Made by a program: the position numbers and the translations under genes. Positions 17,257-25,954 of a stretch of 39,328 nt of DNA are shown here, piece by piece. How positions within the stretch are numbered: the first letter of the stretch is position 1; each line of letters begins with the position of its first letter. Source of the DNA: COE1 sp910588595 (lineage in GTDB: Bacteria > Bacillota > Clostridia > Lachnospirales > Lachnospiraceae); the NCBI GenBank assembly GCA_948957135.1, contig CARDBT010000037.1, positions 1 to 39,328 of the forward strand, in the 5' to 3' direction. The notes beneath the pieces were generated by a model, which was given only the letters and a program-made list of their open reading frames with translations, searched no databases and had not been told where the DNA came from.

Positions 17257-18006
17257 ATGCTGACGGTAAACGAGGTGAGCAAACTGACAGGTGTGAGTGT
17301 CCGCTCACTGCACCACTATGATGCGATCGGGTTGTTGAAACCTGCAAAAGTGACGGATGCGGGCTATCGGCTGTACGGTGACGATGAGCTGGCGCGCCTG
17401 CAGAACATACTGCTGTTCCGAGAGCTGCAGTTTCCGCTAAAACAGATCCGGACGATCCTGGACAGCCCGGATTTTGACCGGCGGGAGGCGCTTGCACAGC
17501 AGATCAGGCTGTTGGAACTGCAGCTTGCACACACGCAGGAGCTGATCTTGTTTGCGCGCAGGCTGCAGGAAGAAGGAGTGGAAAAGATGGATATGAAAGC
17601 ACATGACACATTCGAAGCGTTCGACACGACAGAGATCAAACAGTACGAGGAGGAAGTGCGCGAGCGGTGGGGCGGCACAAAGGCATATGACGAATATCAG
17701 CGGAAGGCGAAAGGAAGGACAGACGCAGAGCAGGCAGAGATCGGCAGCCAGCTGATGGAGCACTTTGCCGGGATCGGAAAACTGCGTCAGGGTTCCCCGG
17801 CTGATGAGGCAGTGCAGGAGAAGATCGCCGCGATCCAGGCGTTCATCACAGAACACTATTATCAGTGCACGGACGAGATCCTGCGCGGTCTTGGCGGGAT
17901 GTACGTGGATGATGAGCGCATGAGGTGCAATATTGACAAGGCTGGCGGCGAGGGAACTGCGGTGTTTGTCAGCCAGGCGATCGCGGTGTATTGTTCCCAA
18001 AAGTAG
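17257..18006 (+). CDS. MerR-family regulator with TipAS ligand-binding domain
   Basis: 249 aa. The N-terminal MerR winged HTH (TVNEVSKLTGVSVRSLHHYD, then IGLLKPAKVTDAGYRLYGDD) is followed by a coiled-coil linker to about residue 105. A C-terminal TipAS-like domain has family features: KQYEEEVRERWGGTKAYDEY and ITEHYYQCTDEILRGLGGMY, then DDERMRCNIDKAGGEGTAVF. TipAL proteins bind diverse hydrophobic or thiopeptide antibiotics and activate efflux and their own gene. AAAGGAAGAG precedes the ATG. The drug-type ABC exporter downstream is a natural target, though a strong terminator separates them. Confidence 0.9.
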   Translation: MLTVNEVSKLTGVSVRSLHHYDAIGLLKPAKVTDAGYRLYGDDELARLQNILLFRELQFPLKQIRTILDSPDFDRREALAQQIRLLELQLAHTQELILFARRLQEEGVEKMDMKAHDTFEAFDTTEIKQYEEEVRERWGGTKAYDEYQRKAKGRTDAEQAEIGSQLMEHFAGIGKLRQGSPADEAVQEKIAAIQAFITEHYYQCTDEILRGLGGMYVDDERMRCNIDKAGGEGTAVFVSQAIAVYCSQK

Positions 18007-18031
18007 ATCGAAATGTGCAGGAAAATAACTG

Positions 18032-18120
18032 GTGACAGCGCATGTTGCGCGCTGTCACGGCAGCTTACAGGCTCAAAAAGACAGCTTACCGCATTGTGAT
18101 TGCGGCGGCTGTCTTTTTTT
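18032..18120 (+). terminator. Tandem hairpins and rho-independent terminator
   Basis: The first hairpin is GTGACAGCGC (18032-18041) with GCGCTGTCAC (18049-18058) and lacks a U-tract. The second (18075-18120) pairs AAAAAGACAGC with GCTGTCTTTTT, contains an inner CCGCA/TGCGG stem, and ends in seven T residues. The second is a textbook terminator for the MerR gene. Confidence 0.85.
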
Positions 18121-18176
18121 CGTATGATGTCTGCAGAGGGAATGAAAAATAAACAGGAGCAGAAAGGAATGCGAAG

Positions 18177-19088
18177 ATGGAACCAGTGATCAAGGTAGAG
18201 GGATTAAAGAAATATTTTGGGGATGTGAGGGCGGTGGACGACATCAGTTTCGAGGTGGAGCGCGGAGAGCTGTTCGGCTTTCTGGGCATCAACGGCGCGG
18301 GCAAGTCCACGACCATCAACATGCTCTGCACGCTCTACGCGGCGACTGCGGGAAGCGTGGAGGTCTGCGGATATCAGGTGGGAAAGCAGGACGAGGAAGT
18401 CAGAAAGCGCATCGGGGTGGTCTATCAAGGGAACTGTCTCGACGACAAGCTGACTGTGGCGGAAAATCTGTTTGTCCGGGGTGTGCTGTACGAGAAAGAT
18501 CACAGAAAGCTGCGCGCTGACATCAGGCGGATATGCGGCATACTCGAGCTGGAGGACGTGTATCACAGGCGTTTGGCGAAGCTCTCCGGCGGTCAGAAAA
18601 GGAGATGTGAGATTGCAAGGGCGCTTGTCAATGCGCCGGAGATCATGTTTCTGGACGAGCCGACGACGGGGCTTGATCCCGCCACGAGAAAAAAGGTGTG
18701 GGCGTCCCTCGAGCGGCTGCGCAGGGAGGAGAAGATGACTATTTTCCTGACAACGCACTATATGGAGGAGGCTGCGCGTGCGTCGCACATAGCCATCATG
18801 GATGCGGGTCATCTAAAAGAATACGGAACCCCGTTTTCGCTGAAGGAGAAATACGCGAAGGATCAGCTCAGGCTGTATTCGGGTTCGCCTGGGTTGGAGG
18901 AGCGGCTTGCGGCGCTGCAGGCTGCATACAGGAAGAAAGAGGACTATTTCGTGGTGGCTGTGCCGGAGAGCATGGCGGCGCTTGCAGTGCTCGACAGTGT
19001 GCGGGAGCTGATCGACGGGTTTGAGATGGTGCAGGGTTCCATGGACGATGTTTTTCTGAATGTGACGGGAAAGACGCTGGAGGGTTGA
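18177..19088 (+). CDS. ABC-2 type exporter ATPase (drug-resistance class)
   Basis: 303 aa. Walker A GINGAGKST at 37-45, Q-loop VVYQGNCLDDKLTVAEN, signature KLSGGQKRRCEIARAL, Walker B IMFLDEPTTGLD, and H-loop FLTTHYMEEA. The C-terminal ~80 residues form the extra domain seen in DrrA/CcmA-like ATPases. It powers the permease at 19090, whose start lies one base after this stop, so the two are coupled. It probably exports a drug or lipid-like compound. Position after the MerR/TipAS gene suggests drug-inducible expression, but an intervening terminator means the link is not direct. Confidence 0.92.
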   Translation: MEPVIKVEGLKKYFGDVRAVDDISFEVERGELFGFLGINGAGKSTTINMLCTLYAATAGSVEVCGYQVGKQDEEVRKRIGVVYQGNCLDDKLTVAENLFVRGVLYEKDHRKLRADIRRICGILELEDVYHRRLAKLSGGQKRRCEIARALVNAPEIMFLDEPTTGLDPATRKKVWASLERLRREEKMTIFLTTHYMEEAARASHIAIMDAGHLKEYGTPFSLKEKYAKDQLRLYSGSPGLEERLAALQAAYRKKEDYFVVAVPESMAALAVLDSVRELIDGFEMVQGSMDDVFLNVTGKTLEG

Positions 19089-19089
19089 G

Positions 19090-20004
19090 ATGAGAGAGAT
19101 TTATTATTTGACAAAGCGAAATATGCTGATTTATGTCCGGGATCATGTGTCCGTCTTTTTTTCCGTGCTGTCCATGCTGATCGTGCTGGCATTGATGGTG
19201 GTATTTTTGGGCAGCATGAACAGTGAGAATGTGGTGGACGCGCTCGCGGCGTTTGGCGGTGTGCGGGATACTGCGGCGGATGAGAAAAATGCCGCCTGGC
19301 TGATACAGATGTGGACGCTTGCGGGCATCCTGGAAGTCAATGCGGTCACGATCACGCTGACACTCATGGGGACGATGGTGCAGGACGAGGCGGGGAACAG
19401 GCTGGCGAGTTTTTACATGGCGCCGGTAAAACGGATCAGGATCGCGCTTGGGTATATCATCGCGGCGTGGATCACCGCGACGGGTATGTGCATGCTGACA
19501 CTGGCGCTGGGCGAGGGTTACATGGCACTTTGCGGGTATCCGCTGCTCGACGGCGCAGCGTGTCTGAAACTGTTTGGCATGATCGTGTTCAACACGTTTG
19601 CCTGCGCGTCCCTGTTTTATCTGCTGGCGCTGTTTGTCCACAGCGAGAGCGCGTGGAGCAGTCTGATGACGATCATCGGGACGCTGGTCGGCTTTGTGGG
19701 AGCGATCTACCTGCCGATGTCCATGCTGCCGGAGCGCGTGGGCAGCGTGCTGAAATGCCTCCCGGTGCTGCACGGCGCCGCGATGATGCGGGAGGTCTGC
19801 ACGGAAGACGCCATTGCGCAGACATTTGAGGGACTGCCGGGGATCGCGGGGGAGCAGTTTCGCGAGCAGATGGGAGTGACCGTTTTTGCGGGTGACAGGG
19901 AAGTATCTTTGCCGTTTCAGTTTTTATTGATCGCAGTGTATGCTATAATAGCCATAACCGTATCGGTGTGGATCAGCAGGCGGCGCAAATTGAGGGATCG
20001 TTAG
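19090..20004 (+). CDS. ABC-2 type exporter permease
   Basis: 304 aa with about six membrane helices: one near residues 20-40 after YYLTKRNMLIYVRDHVSVFF, a large external loop, then helices around 75-95, 120-150, 155-180, 188-212 and 278-298. The order and loop pattern fit ABC-2 transporters paired with DrrA-like ATPases. Together with the ATPase it forms a homodimeric-type exporter. Substrate unknown. Confidence 0.88.
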   Translation: MREIYYLTKRNMLIYVRDHVSVFFSVLSMLIVLALMVVFLGSMNSENVVDALAAFGGVRDTAADEKNAAWLIQMWTLAGILEVNAVTITLTLMGTMVQDEAGNRLASFYMAPVKRIRIALGYIIAAWITATGMCMLTLALGEGYMALCGYPLLDGAACLKLFGMIVFNTFACASLFYLLALFVHSESAWSSLMTIIGTLVGFVGAIYLPMSMLPERVGSVLKCLPVLHGAAMMREVCTEDAIAQTFEGLPGIAGEQFREQMGVTVFAGDREVSLPFQFLLIAVYAIIAITVSVWISRRRKLRDR

Positions 20005-20094
20005 GCGCTGCAGCGGGGACATGTGCGGGTCTTGCGGGTCGTCTGTGGGCGGCACCTGACGGCAGATCCGGGGTACGGGGGACTTGGAGGGATT

Positions 20095-20532
20095 ATGAAG
20101 ATTACGATTACAGAGCCGGGCGAGGGAGAGGAAGACGAGATCATTGTCCGCTGCCGCCATATGGATCAGCAGCTGTTAAAATTGATATATGCGATCAAAG
20201 CCGGGCGCGAGAGGATCACGGCGCTGCAGGACGGAGATTATTTTCAGGTTGCGCCGGATGAGATCTACTATTTCGAGGCGGTGGACAGCAAGGTCTTTCT
20301 GTATCTGGAAAAAGAGGTCTATGAGACGAAGCTGAAACTGTATGAGCTGGAAGAGATTTTCCGGAATACGGATTTTTTCCGCGCGTCCAAGTCCTGCATT
20401 GTCAATCTGTCAAAGGTGAAGCGGCTGAGCCCGGACTTTAACGGCAGGTTCGAGGCGCTGATGCGAAACGGGGAGCGGGTGATCATCTCGAGACAGTACG
20501 TTCCGGTGTTGAAGCAAAAACTTGGTCTGTGA
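20095..20532 (+). CDS. LytTR-domain transcriptional regulator
   Basis: 145 aa from the ATG at 20095 (GGAGG just before it); a longer frame from 20023 lacks such a site. The N-terminal ~40 residues resemble those of small LytTR regulators (MKITITEPGEGEEDEIIV). The LytTR domain follows (IYYFEAVDSKVFLYLEKEVY, then FFRASKSCIVNLSKVKRLSP and IISRQYVPVLKQKLG). It forms a pair with the DUF3021 membrane protein at 20547. Such pairs commonly control an adjacent ABC exporter, here probably the one just upstream. Confidence 0.88.
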   Translation: MKITITEPGEGEEDEIIVRCRHMDQQLLKLIYAIKAGRERITALQDGDYFQVAPDEIYYFEAVDSKVFLYLEKEVYETKLKLYELEEIFRNTDFFRASKSCIVNLSKVKRLSPDFNGRFEALMRNGERVIISRQYVPVLKQKLGL

Positions 20533-20546
20533 GGAGGTGTGTTCTG

Positions 20547-20975
20547 GTGGAACGGTTGAAGGATATGTTTTTTGTCTTTGTCTGCGTGACGACCTGCGTG
20601 CTGTTCGTGACGGCGATGTATATAACGGTATTCTGGCAGCAGGCAGTGCTGGGGGTGGAGATCCTGTGGCAGATCCTGGTCGTGTCTTTTCTGTGCAGCG
20701 TCGTGACGTTCTTCTATCCGCGGCGGGAGGTCGGCAAAAAGGCGATGTTGTCCATATACATCTGTCACTATGTTCTGACGAATGCGATCGTTCTGGGCTG
20801 TGGGATCTGGTTTGAGTGGTTTTATATCGACAATCTGCCGATGGTGCTGGCGATGCTCTTAGCCATAGCGGTCATCTTTGCGCTGGTCTCCGCTGTCGCG
20901 TGGCGGCGGGGAAAGCAGCAGGCGGAGTTGATGAATGAGCGGCTGCAAAAGTACCAGCAGGAGCATAGGGATTGA
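20547..20975 (+). CDS. DUF3021-family membrane protein
   Basis: 142 aa from a GTG at 20547, chosen because GAGGAGG lies about 9 nt before it; an upstream GTG at 20529 would overlap the previous gene and leave no site. Four membrane helices are visible (about 6-28, 35-55, 65-90, 95-118), followed by a charged tail with AWRRGKQQAELMNERL. DUF3021 proteins accompany LytTR regulators and are thought to modulate them at the membrane. Confidence 0.85.
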   Translation: MERLKDMFFVFVCVTTCVLFVTAMYITVFWQQAVLGVEILWQILVVSFLCSVVTFFYPRREVGKKAMLSIYICHYVLTNAIVLGCGIWFEWFYIDNLPMVLAMLLAIAVIFALVSAVAWRRGKQQAELMNERLQKYQQEHRD

Positions 20976-21358
20976 CGGGCACTGTACGTGTTTCTCTGCG
21001 TTTCTGTGAAGATGGACTAATCGATAAAAAAATAAAATGTTGAGCAAATTTTGAGATTTGTGATCTACACTCTTCTTGTGAAGTCAGTACTCAAGTCTAA
21101 GAGCGTGTTTGAAAAATGCTTTCTGTCAGATGTACGGCACAGTTTGTGGGAGATTAAATTATCTTACAGATGATTTGCCAAATGAAGGAGTCGTAGGGGG
21201 CAAAGGCATAAAGGGCAATGCCTTACGTCGACTGAATTTGACGCAAATATCGCGCAAAATGGGACGTACAGATGGCGGGAATGATTTTTCAAACACGCTC
21301 TAGGGGCTGTAAAAAGCCGGAAGGAGTACGAATAACAGACAAAAAGGAGAGTGTTTTT
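20976..21358. other. Intergenic region with repeat element copy B
   Basis: About 125 bp of AT-rich sequence, possibly with a promoter (TTGAGC near 21042), precede the 200-bp repeat, and about 58 bp follow before the next gene. No additional gene is seen. Confidence 0.5.
21101..21300 (+). mobile_element. MITE-like element, copy B
   Basis: 200 bp, bounded by GAGCGTGTTTGAAAAAT and its exact inverted complement ATTTTTCAAACACGCTC. It contains the inner hairpin AAGGCAT/ATGCCTT around AAAGGGCA and is followed by TA. It is almost the same as copies A and C and lies just upstream of the ABC transporter operon. Confidence 0.85.
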
Positions 21359-22039
21359 ATGTTGATCAAAGCAGAAGGACTGAGCAAAGTGTACGGGGGC
21401 GGTGAGAACAAGGTCACTGCGCTCCACAGGGCAAACCTGCAGATCGCGGAGGGGGATTTCATCTCGATCATGGGACCGTCCGGCAGCGGCAAGAGCACCC
21501 TGCTGCATCTGTTGTCAGGTCTGGATTTTCCCACGGAGGGAAGATTGTCCTACGATGGAAAGGACATATATGGATTGAATGACAAAGAGCTGTCGGCTTT
21601 CCGACGCAGACGGATCGGATTTATTTTCCAGCAGTTTCATCTGCTGCCCGTCCTGACGGCGCGGGAGAATATACTGATGCCGCTGCTGCTGGACAGGAGG
21701 CAGGCGGATCCGGCATATCTCGAGGAGCTGGCAGCGATGCTCGGCATCAGTGACCGCCTGACACATCTGCCGCACGAGCTGAGCGGCGGGCAGCAGCAGC
21801 GGGTGGCGATCGCGCGCGCACTGATCGCCGGACCGGATGTCATCTTTGCGGATGAGCCGACCGGAAATCTGGACAGCAGGAGCGGCGCGGAAGTCATGAA
21901 GATGCTCGGGGATATCCGGCGCAGGATGAATAAGACGCTCGTCGTCATCACACACGACAGCCGGATCGCGCAGATGGCGGAGCGGAGATTGGTGATCATG
22001 GACGGCATTTTGACCGAGGAGGGGGTGGCAGGGCGATGA
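21359..22039 (+). CDS. ABC transporter ATPase (LolD/MacB type)
   Basis: 226 aa from the ATG at 21359 (AAGGAGAG upstream); the frame continues up into the repeat element but is not used. Walker A GPSGSGKST, Q-loop FIFQQFHLLPVLTAREN, signature LSGGQQQRVAIARAL, Walker B VIFADEPTGNLDS and H-loop VITHDS are all present. It pairs with the FtsX-like permease that overlaps its last 4 nt (ATGA). This class moves antimicrobial peptides, lipoproteins or lipids by mechanotransmission. Confidence 0.93.
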   Translation: MLIKAEGLSKVYGGGENKVTALHRANLQIAEGDFISIMGPSGSGKSTLLHLLSGLDFPTEGRLSYDGKDIYGLNDKELSAFRRRRIGFIFQQFHLLPVLTARENILMPLLLDRRQADPAYLEELAAMLGISDRLTHLPHELSGGQQQRVAIARALIAGPDVIFADEPTGNLDSRSGAEVMKMLGDIRRRMNKTLVVITHDSRIAQMAERRLVIMDGILTEEGVAGR

Positions 22040-24582
22040 GATCGTTTCGTTCGTATTATGTGTTGGCATGGAGAGAGATCATGGGGCAGAAGGTTGTGTC
22101 CAGTCTCATCCTGATCGCAGTCGTGTTGTCCACAGTCATGACTACTGCTGTCGGACAGTCCGTGGGTGTGCTGGATGCGATGCGCAGACAGCAGGCGGTT
22201 GCGATCGGGGGAGACAGATACGCATCGTTCGTGCAGCTGACCGGGGAGCAGGCGCGTGCCGTGGAGGAGGACGACAGGATTTCCTATGCGGGACGTTCTG
22301 TCCAGCTGGGGGCGATGGAGCTGAATGATCTGCTGAAACTGAATCTGGAAGAGTACTGGGGAGACGGGCTGGATCTGTATCCGGCATACACCCGGATCGT
22401 GGAGGGACGGCTGCCCGAGAAGCCGCTGGAGGTCGCACTGCCGGAGGATGCCCTGCAGTTTCTCGGATTTACGGGTGAGATCGGTGATACGATATCGCTA
22501 CCGCTGTCCAAGGCGCTTCGCCATGGTATCATGATCGAGTCCTATGATTATGAGGCGGATTTTGTCCTCACCGGCATCACACAGAGCAATTACCTGGGCT
22601 ACGTGTACGGATATATCCGCGGCTTTGCGGGAGAGGGGACCGCGGCAGAGATCCTGCCGCAGGAATATCTTTATTACAATATGGATATCCGGACGGCAGA
22701 GCGGCGGAATTTTCAGGCGGTCATCGATGACATGGCGGGCAGTCTGGGACTTCATGAGCTGGACACACTGTACAATCGCCCCTATCTGAATGCGCTGGGG
22801 ATCCGGTACAGTGCGGACGAGGAAAGTATGATGCTCGACGACGACGGTTTTTGGCTTGTCATCCTGGTGGGGATTTTGGCGGCGGGATTGATCTTGATGG
22901 CGGCGGGGCTTGTGATCTACAATATCCTAAAGATCGCGATCACCCAGCGGGTCGGGCAGTACGGCATACTCCGCGCAGTCGGTGCAGAGAGAGGGCAGCT
23001 GTACCGCATCGTGGCGGCGGAGATCCTGGCGGTCTGTCTGTGCGGCATCCCGGCCGGCATGGCTGGCGGGTTCCTGTCCGCCAAAGGGATTTTGGGCGCA
23101 GTGCTGAACCAGTTGTCCCCGGAGATGTTTCTTGCGGCAGATACGGCACAGCTTCAGGAGCTGATCGCAGAAAACAGCGGCGGCAAATGGGGGTATCTTC
23201 TCGTGAGCGGGTTGATCACGCTGCTGTTTGCGTTTCTGGCGGCGGCACCGGCAGCGCGTTTTGCGGCGAAAGCCGCTCCTGTGACGGCGATGCACAAGAT
23301 GGCATCCGCCGGGGCAGGGGGCGCCAAAACCGGCCGCGGGCGGCGCAGGAGCAGTGCGCACAGGCACAAAAACATACAGGGGTTTGAGCGCTATTATGCG
23401 GCGCTCAACATGCGGCGCAACAAAAGCCGCACCGCCATCACTGTCTTGTCGCTGGTCATGAGTATCACTGTATTTGTCACGCTGCAGGGGTATCTCACAC
23501 TGTTGGGCGTGTCGGATGCGGAACCGGAGCATATGGGGGATTACTCGATCGTGAATGAGTACGCCGGATTTTCACAGGAAGAACTGCGTCAGATGGAATC
23601 CGAGGCCTGCGTGTCGGCTGTGGCGGCGCAGCAGTTTACGCTGTACGAGCCGGATGAACAGTATGCCCCCGCAGGGATCGAGACCGATATCGATTTTGCG
23701 GGCAACCCTGTCGAGCGGTTCCAGATCTATGGCGTCAATGACTGTTGGGCGGACTGCCGCTTTGACGGGTGGCTGACAGAGGAGCAGTTGAATGCGCTAA
23801 AGACTGGGGAGGGCTGTGTCGTCCGCAATCCGCTCCCTATCGATATAGAAGGATTGGAGGCAGGGACGACGTGTGTGTCGGAGGGCAGCACGATCACCAT
23901 AGCCGGCAAAAGGCTGCAGGTACTGCTGTCGCTGGACGGCTACGAGGGCTATTTCAGCGTCGGGAACAACGGTTTTTGCAACGGACTGCAGGTGCTTGTG
24001 AGTGACCGGCTCTATCCGCAGCTGACCGGCACGGATGTGTATGCGGAGTTTTGCCCGATCTTGAGTGCGGGCGCGGACAGGGAGGCATTTGACCGCACGC
24101 TTGACGGACTCTGCGCGCGCGTTGCCGGAACGACATGGGTGTCCTATGAGGAAACGGACAGACAGTTTGCGGAGAGCAGCGCGCAGATTCAGCTGCTTGC
24201 GTGGGGACTGATCCTGCTGATCGGTCTCATCGGTATACTGAATATCATCAATACCGTATATACGAATATCCATACGCGGATCGCCGAGATCGGCACGCAG
24301 CGGGCGATCGGCATGAGTGCGGGGAGCCTGTACAGGACCTTTCTGTGGGAAGGAGCCTACTATGGCATCTTTGCGGCGGTCATCGGGAGTGCAGCCGGGT
24401 ATCTGTGCACGATCCTCGTGGAGTCGGCTGGCGCGGGCGAGTTTCATCTGACTGCCCCTCCGCTGGCTGCGATGGCGGAATCCGCCGCATTGTCGATCGC
24501 AGCCTGCCTGCTCGCGACAGCCGTTCCGCTGCGGCGGATCGCGAGGATGAGCATTGTGGAGTCGATCGAGGCGCAGGAGTGA
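22036..24582 (+). CDS. FtsX/MacB-like ABC permease
   Basis: 848 aa with the two-module layout of long FtsX permeases. It has an N-terminal helix (about 17-37), a large external domain to about 265, and three helices (about 275-300, 325-350, 385-410). A linker and a second set follow: a helix at about 465-485, a second external domain, and three helices at about 720-740, 765-795 and 805-828. GQYGILRAVGAERGQLYRIV and EIGTQRAIGMSAGSLYRTFL are the two matching cytoplasmic coupling segments. It works with the ATPase at 21359. No BceRS-like sensor pair is next to it. Confidence 0.9.
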   Translation: MRSFRSYYVLAWREIMGQKVVSSLILIAVVLSTVMTTAVGQSVGVLDAMRRQQAVAIGGDRYASFVQLTGEQARAVEEDDRISYAGRSVQLGAMELNDLLKLNLEEYWGDGLDLYPAYTRIVEGRLPEKPLEVALPEDALQFLGFTGEIGDTISLPLSKALRHGIMIESYDYEADFVLTGITQSNYLGYVYGYIRGFAGEGTAAEILPQEYLYYNMDIRTAERRNFQAVIDDMAGSLGLHELDTLYNRPYLNALGIRYSADEESMMLDDDGFWLVILVGILAAGLILMAAGLVIYNILKIAITQRVGQYGILRAVGAERGQLYRIVAAEILAVCLCGIPAGMAGGFLSAKGILGAVLNQLSPEMFLAADTAQLQELIAENSGGKWGYLLVSGLITLLFAFLAAAPAARFAAKAAPVTAMHKMASAGAGGAKTGRGRRRSSAHRHKNIQGFERYYAALNMRRNKSRTAITVLSLVMSITVFVTLQGYLTLLGVSDAEPEHMGDYSIVNEYAGFSQEELRQMESEACVSAVAAQQFTLYEPDEQYAPAGIETDIDFAGNPVERFQIYGVNDCWADCRFDGWLTEEQLNALKTGEGCVVRNPLPIDIEGLEAGTTCVSEGSTITIAGKRLQVLLSLDGYEGYFSVGNNGFCNGLQVLVSDRLYPQLTGTDVYAEFCPILSAGADREAFDRTLDGLCARVAGTTWVSYEETDRQFAESSAQIQLLAWGLILLIGLIGILNIINTVYTNIHTRIAEIGTQRAIGMSAGSLYRTFLWEGAYYGIFAAVIGSAAGYLCTILVESAGAGEFHLTAPPLAAMAESAALSIAACLLATAVPLRRIARMSIVESIEAQE

Positions 24583-24608
24583 GAGATCATGAGGTGGTAA
24601 AATAAACA

Positions 24609-24637
24609 TTGCACAGTGTATTTATGTAAGGTATAAT
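24609..24637 (+). promoter_or_regulatory. Putative promoter of the Septu-like operon
   Basis: TTGCAC (24609-24614) and a perfect TATAAT (24632-24637) are separated by 17 bp, about 64 bp before the ATPase gene. Confidence 0.65.
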
Positions 24638-24700
24638 GAAAACAGTCAAGAGCTTTTTCAATTTCTGCAGATATGAATAATACAAAAAGCAGGTGGATCA

Positions 24701-25954
24701 ATGAGAATCGATTTTGTGGAACTGTGCAATTTTAGAAATATAGAATTACAAAAAATATCCTTTGAGAACAAAAACTTTATAGTCCTGATCGGGGAAAACG
24801 GAAGCGGTAAGACAACGATCCTAGAAGCGATCACCAAAGCTTTTGTGCCAGTTCTGAGAGCAGTTAACGGCGAGGCTGTGAAACGATGTGACTTGACAAA
24901 CGGTGATATCAGATGTGGAGCTGCGGCATCGACAGTGACGGTTGGAATCTCATTGGAGGATGATAAATATGTATGGACAAATAAAAGGCGTCTTTCCCCG
25001 CAGATGACACTTGATGAAATGACTGTCTGGAAAACACCGATATCAAATGATCTGAAGAGTTTAAAAAGCAAGTATATTGAATGTGTGGAAAAAAGAAGAC
25101 TTCCGTTGGTTCTTTACTATGGAACAGACAGGATTATCCGCGATGTGCCGCAGCGAGGACATATTAAAAATTTTGAGGTGACAGACGCGCTTCGAAATTG
25201 TTTTGACAATGTTAATTATTTTAGAGATTTTTATGAGTGGTTTAAAACAGAGGAGGATATAGAACTCAGAGGTCTTCGCGATGACCGGAACTATAGAAAT
25301 CCCAAATTGGATTGTGTCCGAACTGCCCTGGAGCGAACGATCAAAGGTTACAGTAATCTTAGGATAGAACTGGCGCCGTCAAGGATGCTCCTGACGAGCC
25401 CCCAGGGGACGGATCTGCAGATCGATCAGCTTAGTGGCGGGTATAAGGCAGTTCTTTCAGTGGTGGCAGATATTGCAAAAAGATTGGCAATAGCAAATCC
25501 GGACGCGGAAAATCCGCTGGAGGAAGAAGCGGTCATATTGATAGATGAGTTAGATCTGCATCTTCACCCCAGATGGCAGAAGACGATCGTGGAGGATCTC
25601 AAGAGGACTTTTCCAAACTGCCAGTTTATCATCACGACACATTCGCCGTTTATCATCCAGTCGTTGCAAGCGGGGGAGTTGTTTGATACTGGTATGATGC
25701 AGTATGCTGCGGAATGTGGGAGTTATAACGGCTGGAGTATAGATGTCATCCAGGAACAGAAGATGGGTGTAGCACAAAAAACATCAGCGTTCAACACGCA
25801 GATTGAAGCGTTCTCTCAAGCGATGGATCATGGAGACTTTGAGCGGGCGAAGATGCTTTATTTGGACTTAAAGACTATGGTACACCCTGAGAGTCCTGAG
25901 AACAGAATTTTAGATTTGGATATGGAGATGATGACGGCGGATGATAAAACTTGA
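24701..25954 (+). CDS. ptuA: AAA ATPase, PtuA-like (Septu defence)
   Basis: 417 aa. Walker A LIGENGSGKTT ends at about 39, signature LSGGYKA at 244-250, Walker B AVILIDELDLHLHP at 277-290, and the H-loop TTHSPF at 312-317. This is the SMC/RecF/OLD-like AAA class seen in PtuA; the ~100-residue tail lacks a TOPRIM nuclease, so it is not an OLD protein. It overlaps the HNH gene by 14 nt, so the two are translationally coupled. In known Septu systems PtuA and PtuB form a complex that degrades nucleic acid during phage infection. No reverse transcriptase is nearby, which argues against a retron Ec78-type arrangement. Confidence 0.75.
   Translation: MRIDFVELCNFRNIELQKISFENKNFIVLIGENGSGKTTILEAITKAFVPVLRAVNGEAVKRCDLTNGDIRCGAAASTVTVGISLEDDKYVWTNKRRLSPQMTLDEMTVWKTPISNDLKSLKSKYIECVEKRRLPLVLYYGTDRIIRDVPQRGHIKNFEVTDALRNCFDNVNYFRDFYEWFKTEEDIELRGLRDDRNYRNPKLDCVRTALERTIKGYSNLRIELAPSRMLLTSPQGTDLQIDQLSGGYKAVLSVVADIAKRLAIANPDAENPLEEEAVILIDELDLHLHPRWQKTIVEDLKRTFPNCQFIITTHSPFIIQSLQAGELFDTGMMQYAAECGSYNGWSIDVIQEQKMGVAQKTSAFNTQIEAFSQAMDHGDFERAKMLYLDLKTMVHPESPENRILDLDMEMMTADDKT

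Noticed and set aside
18868..19773. 301-codon minus-strand ORF opposite the ABC exporter genes
   Set aside because: Rich in His, Gln and Arg, without motifs, and fully opposite two clear ABC transporter genes.
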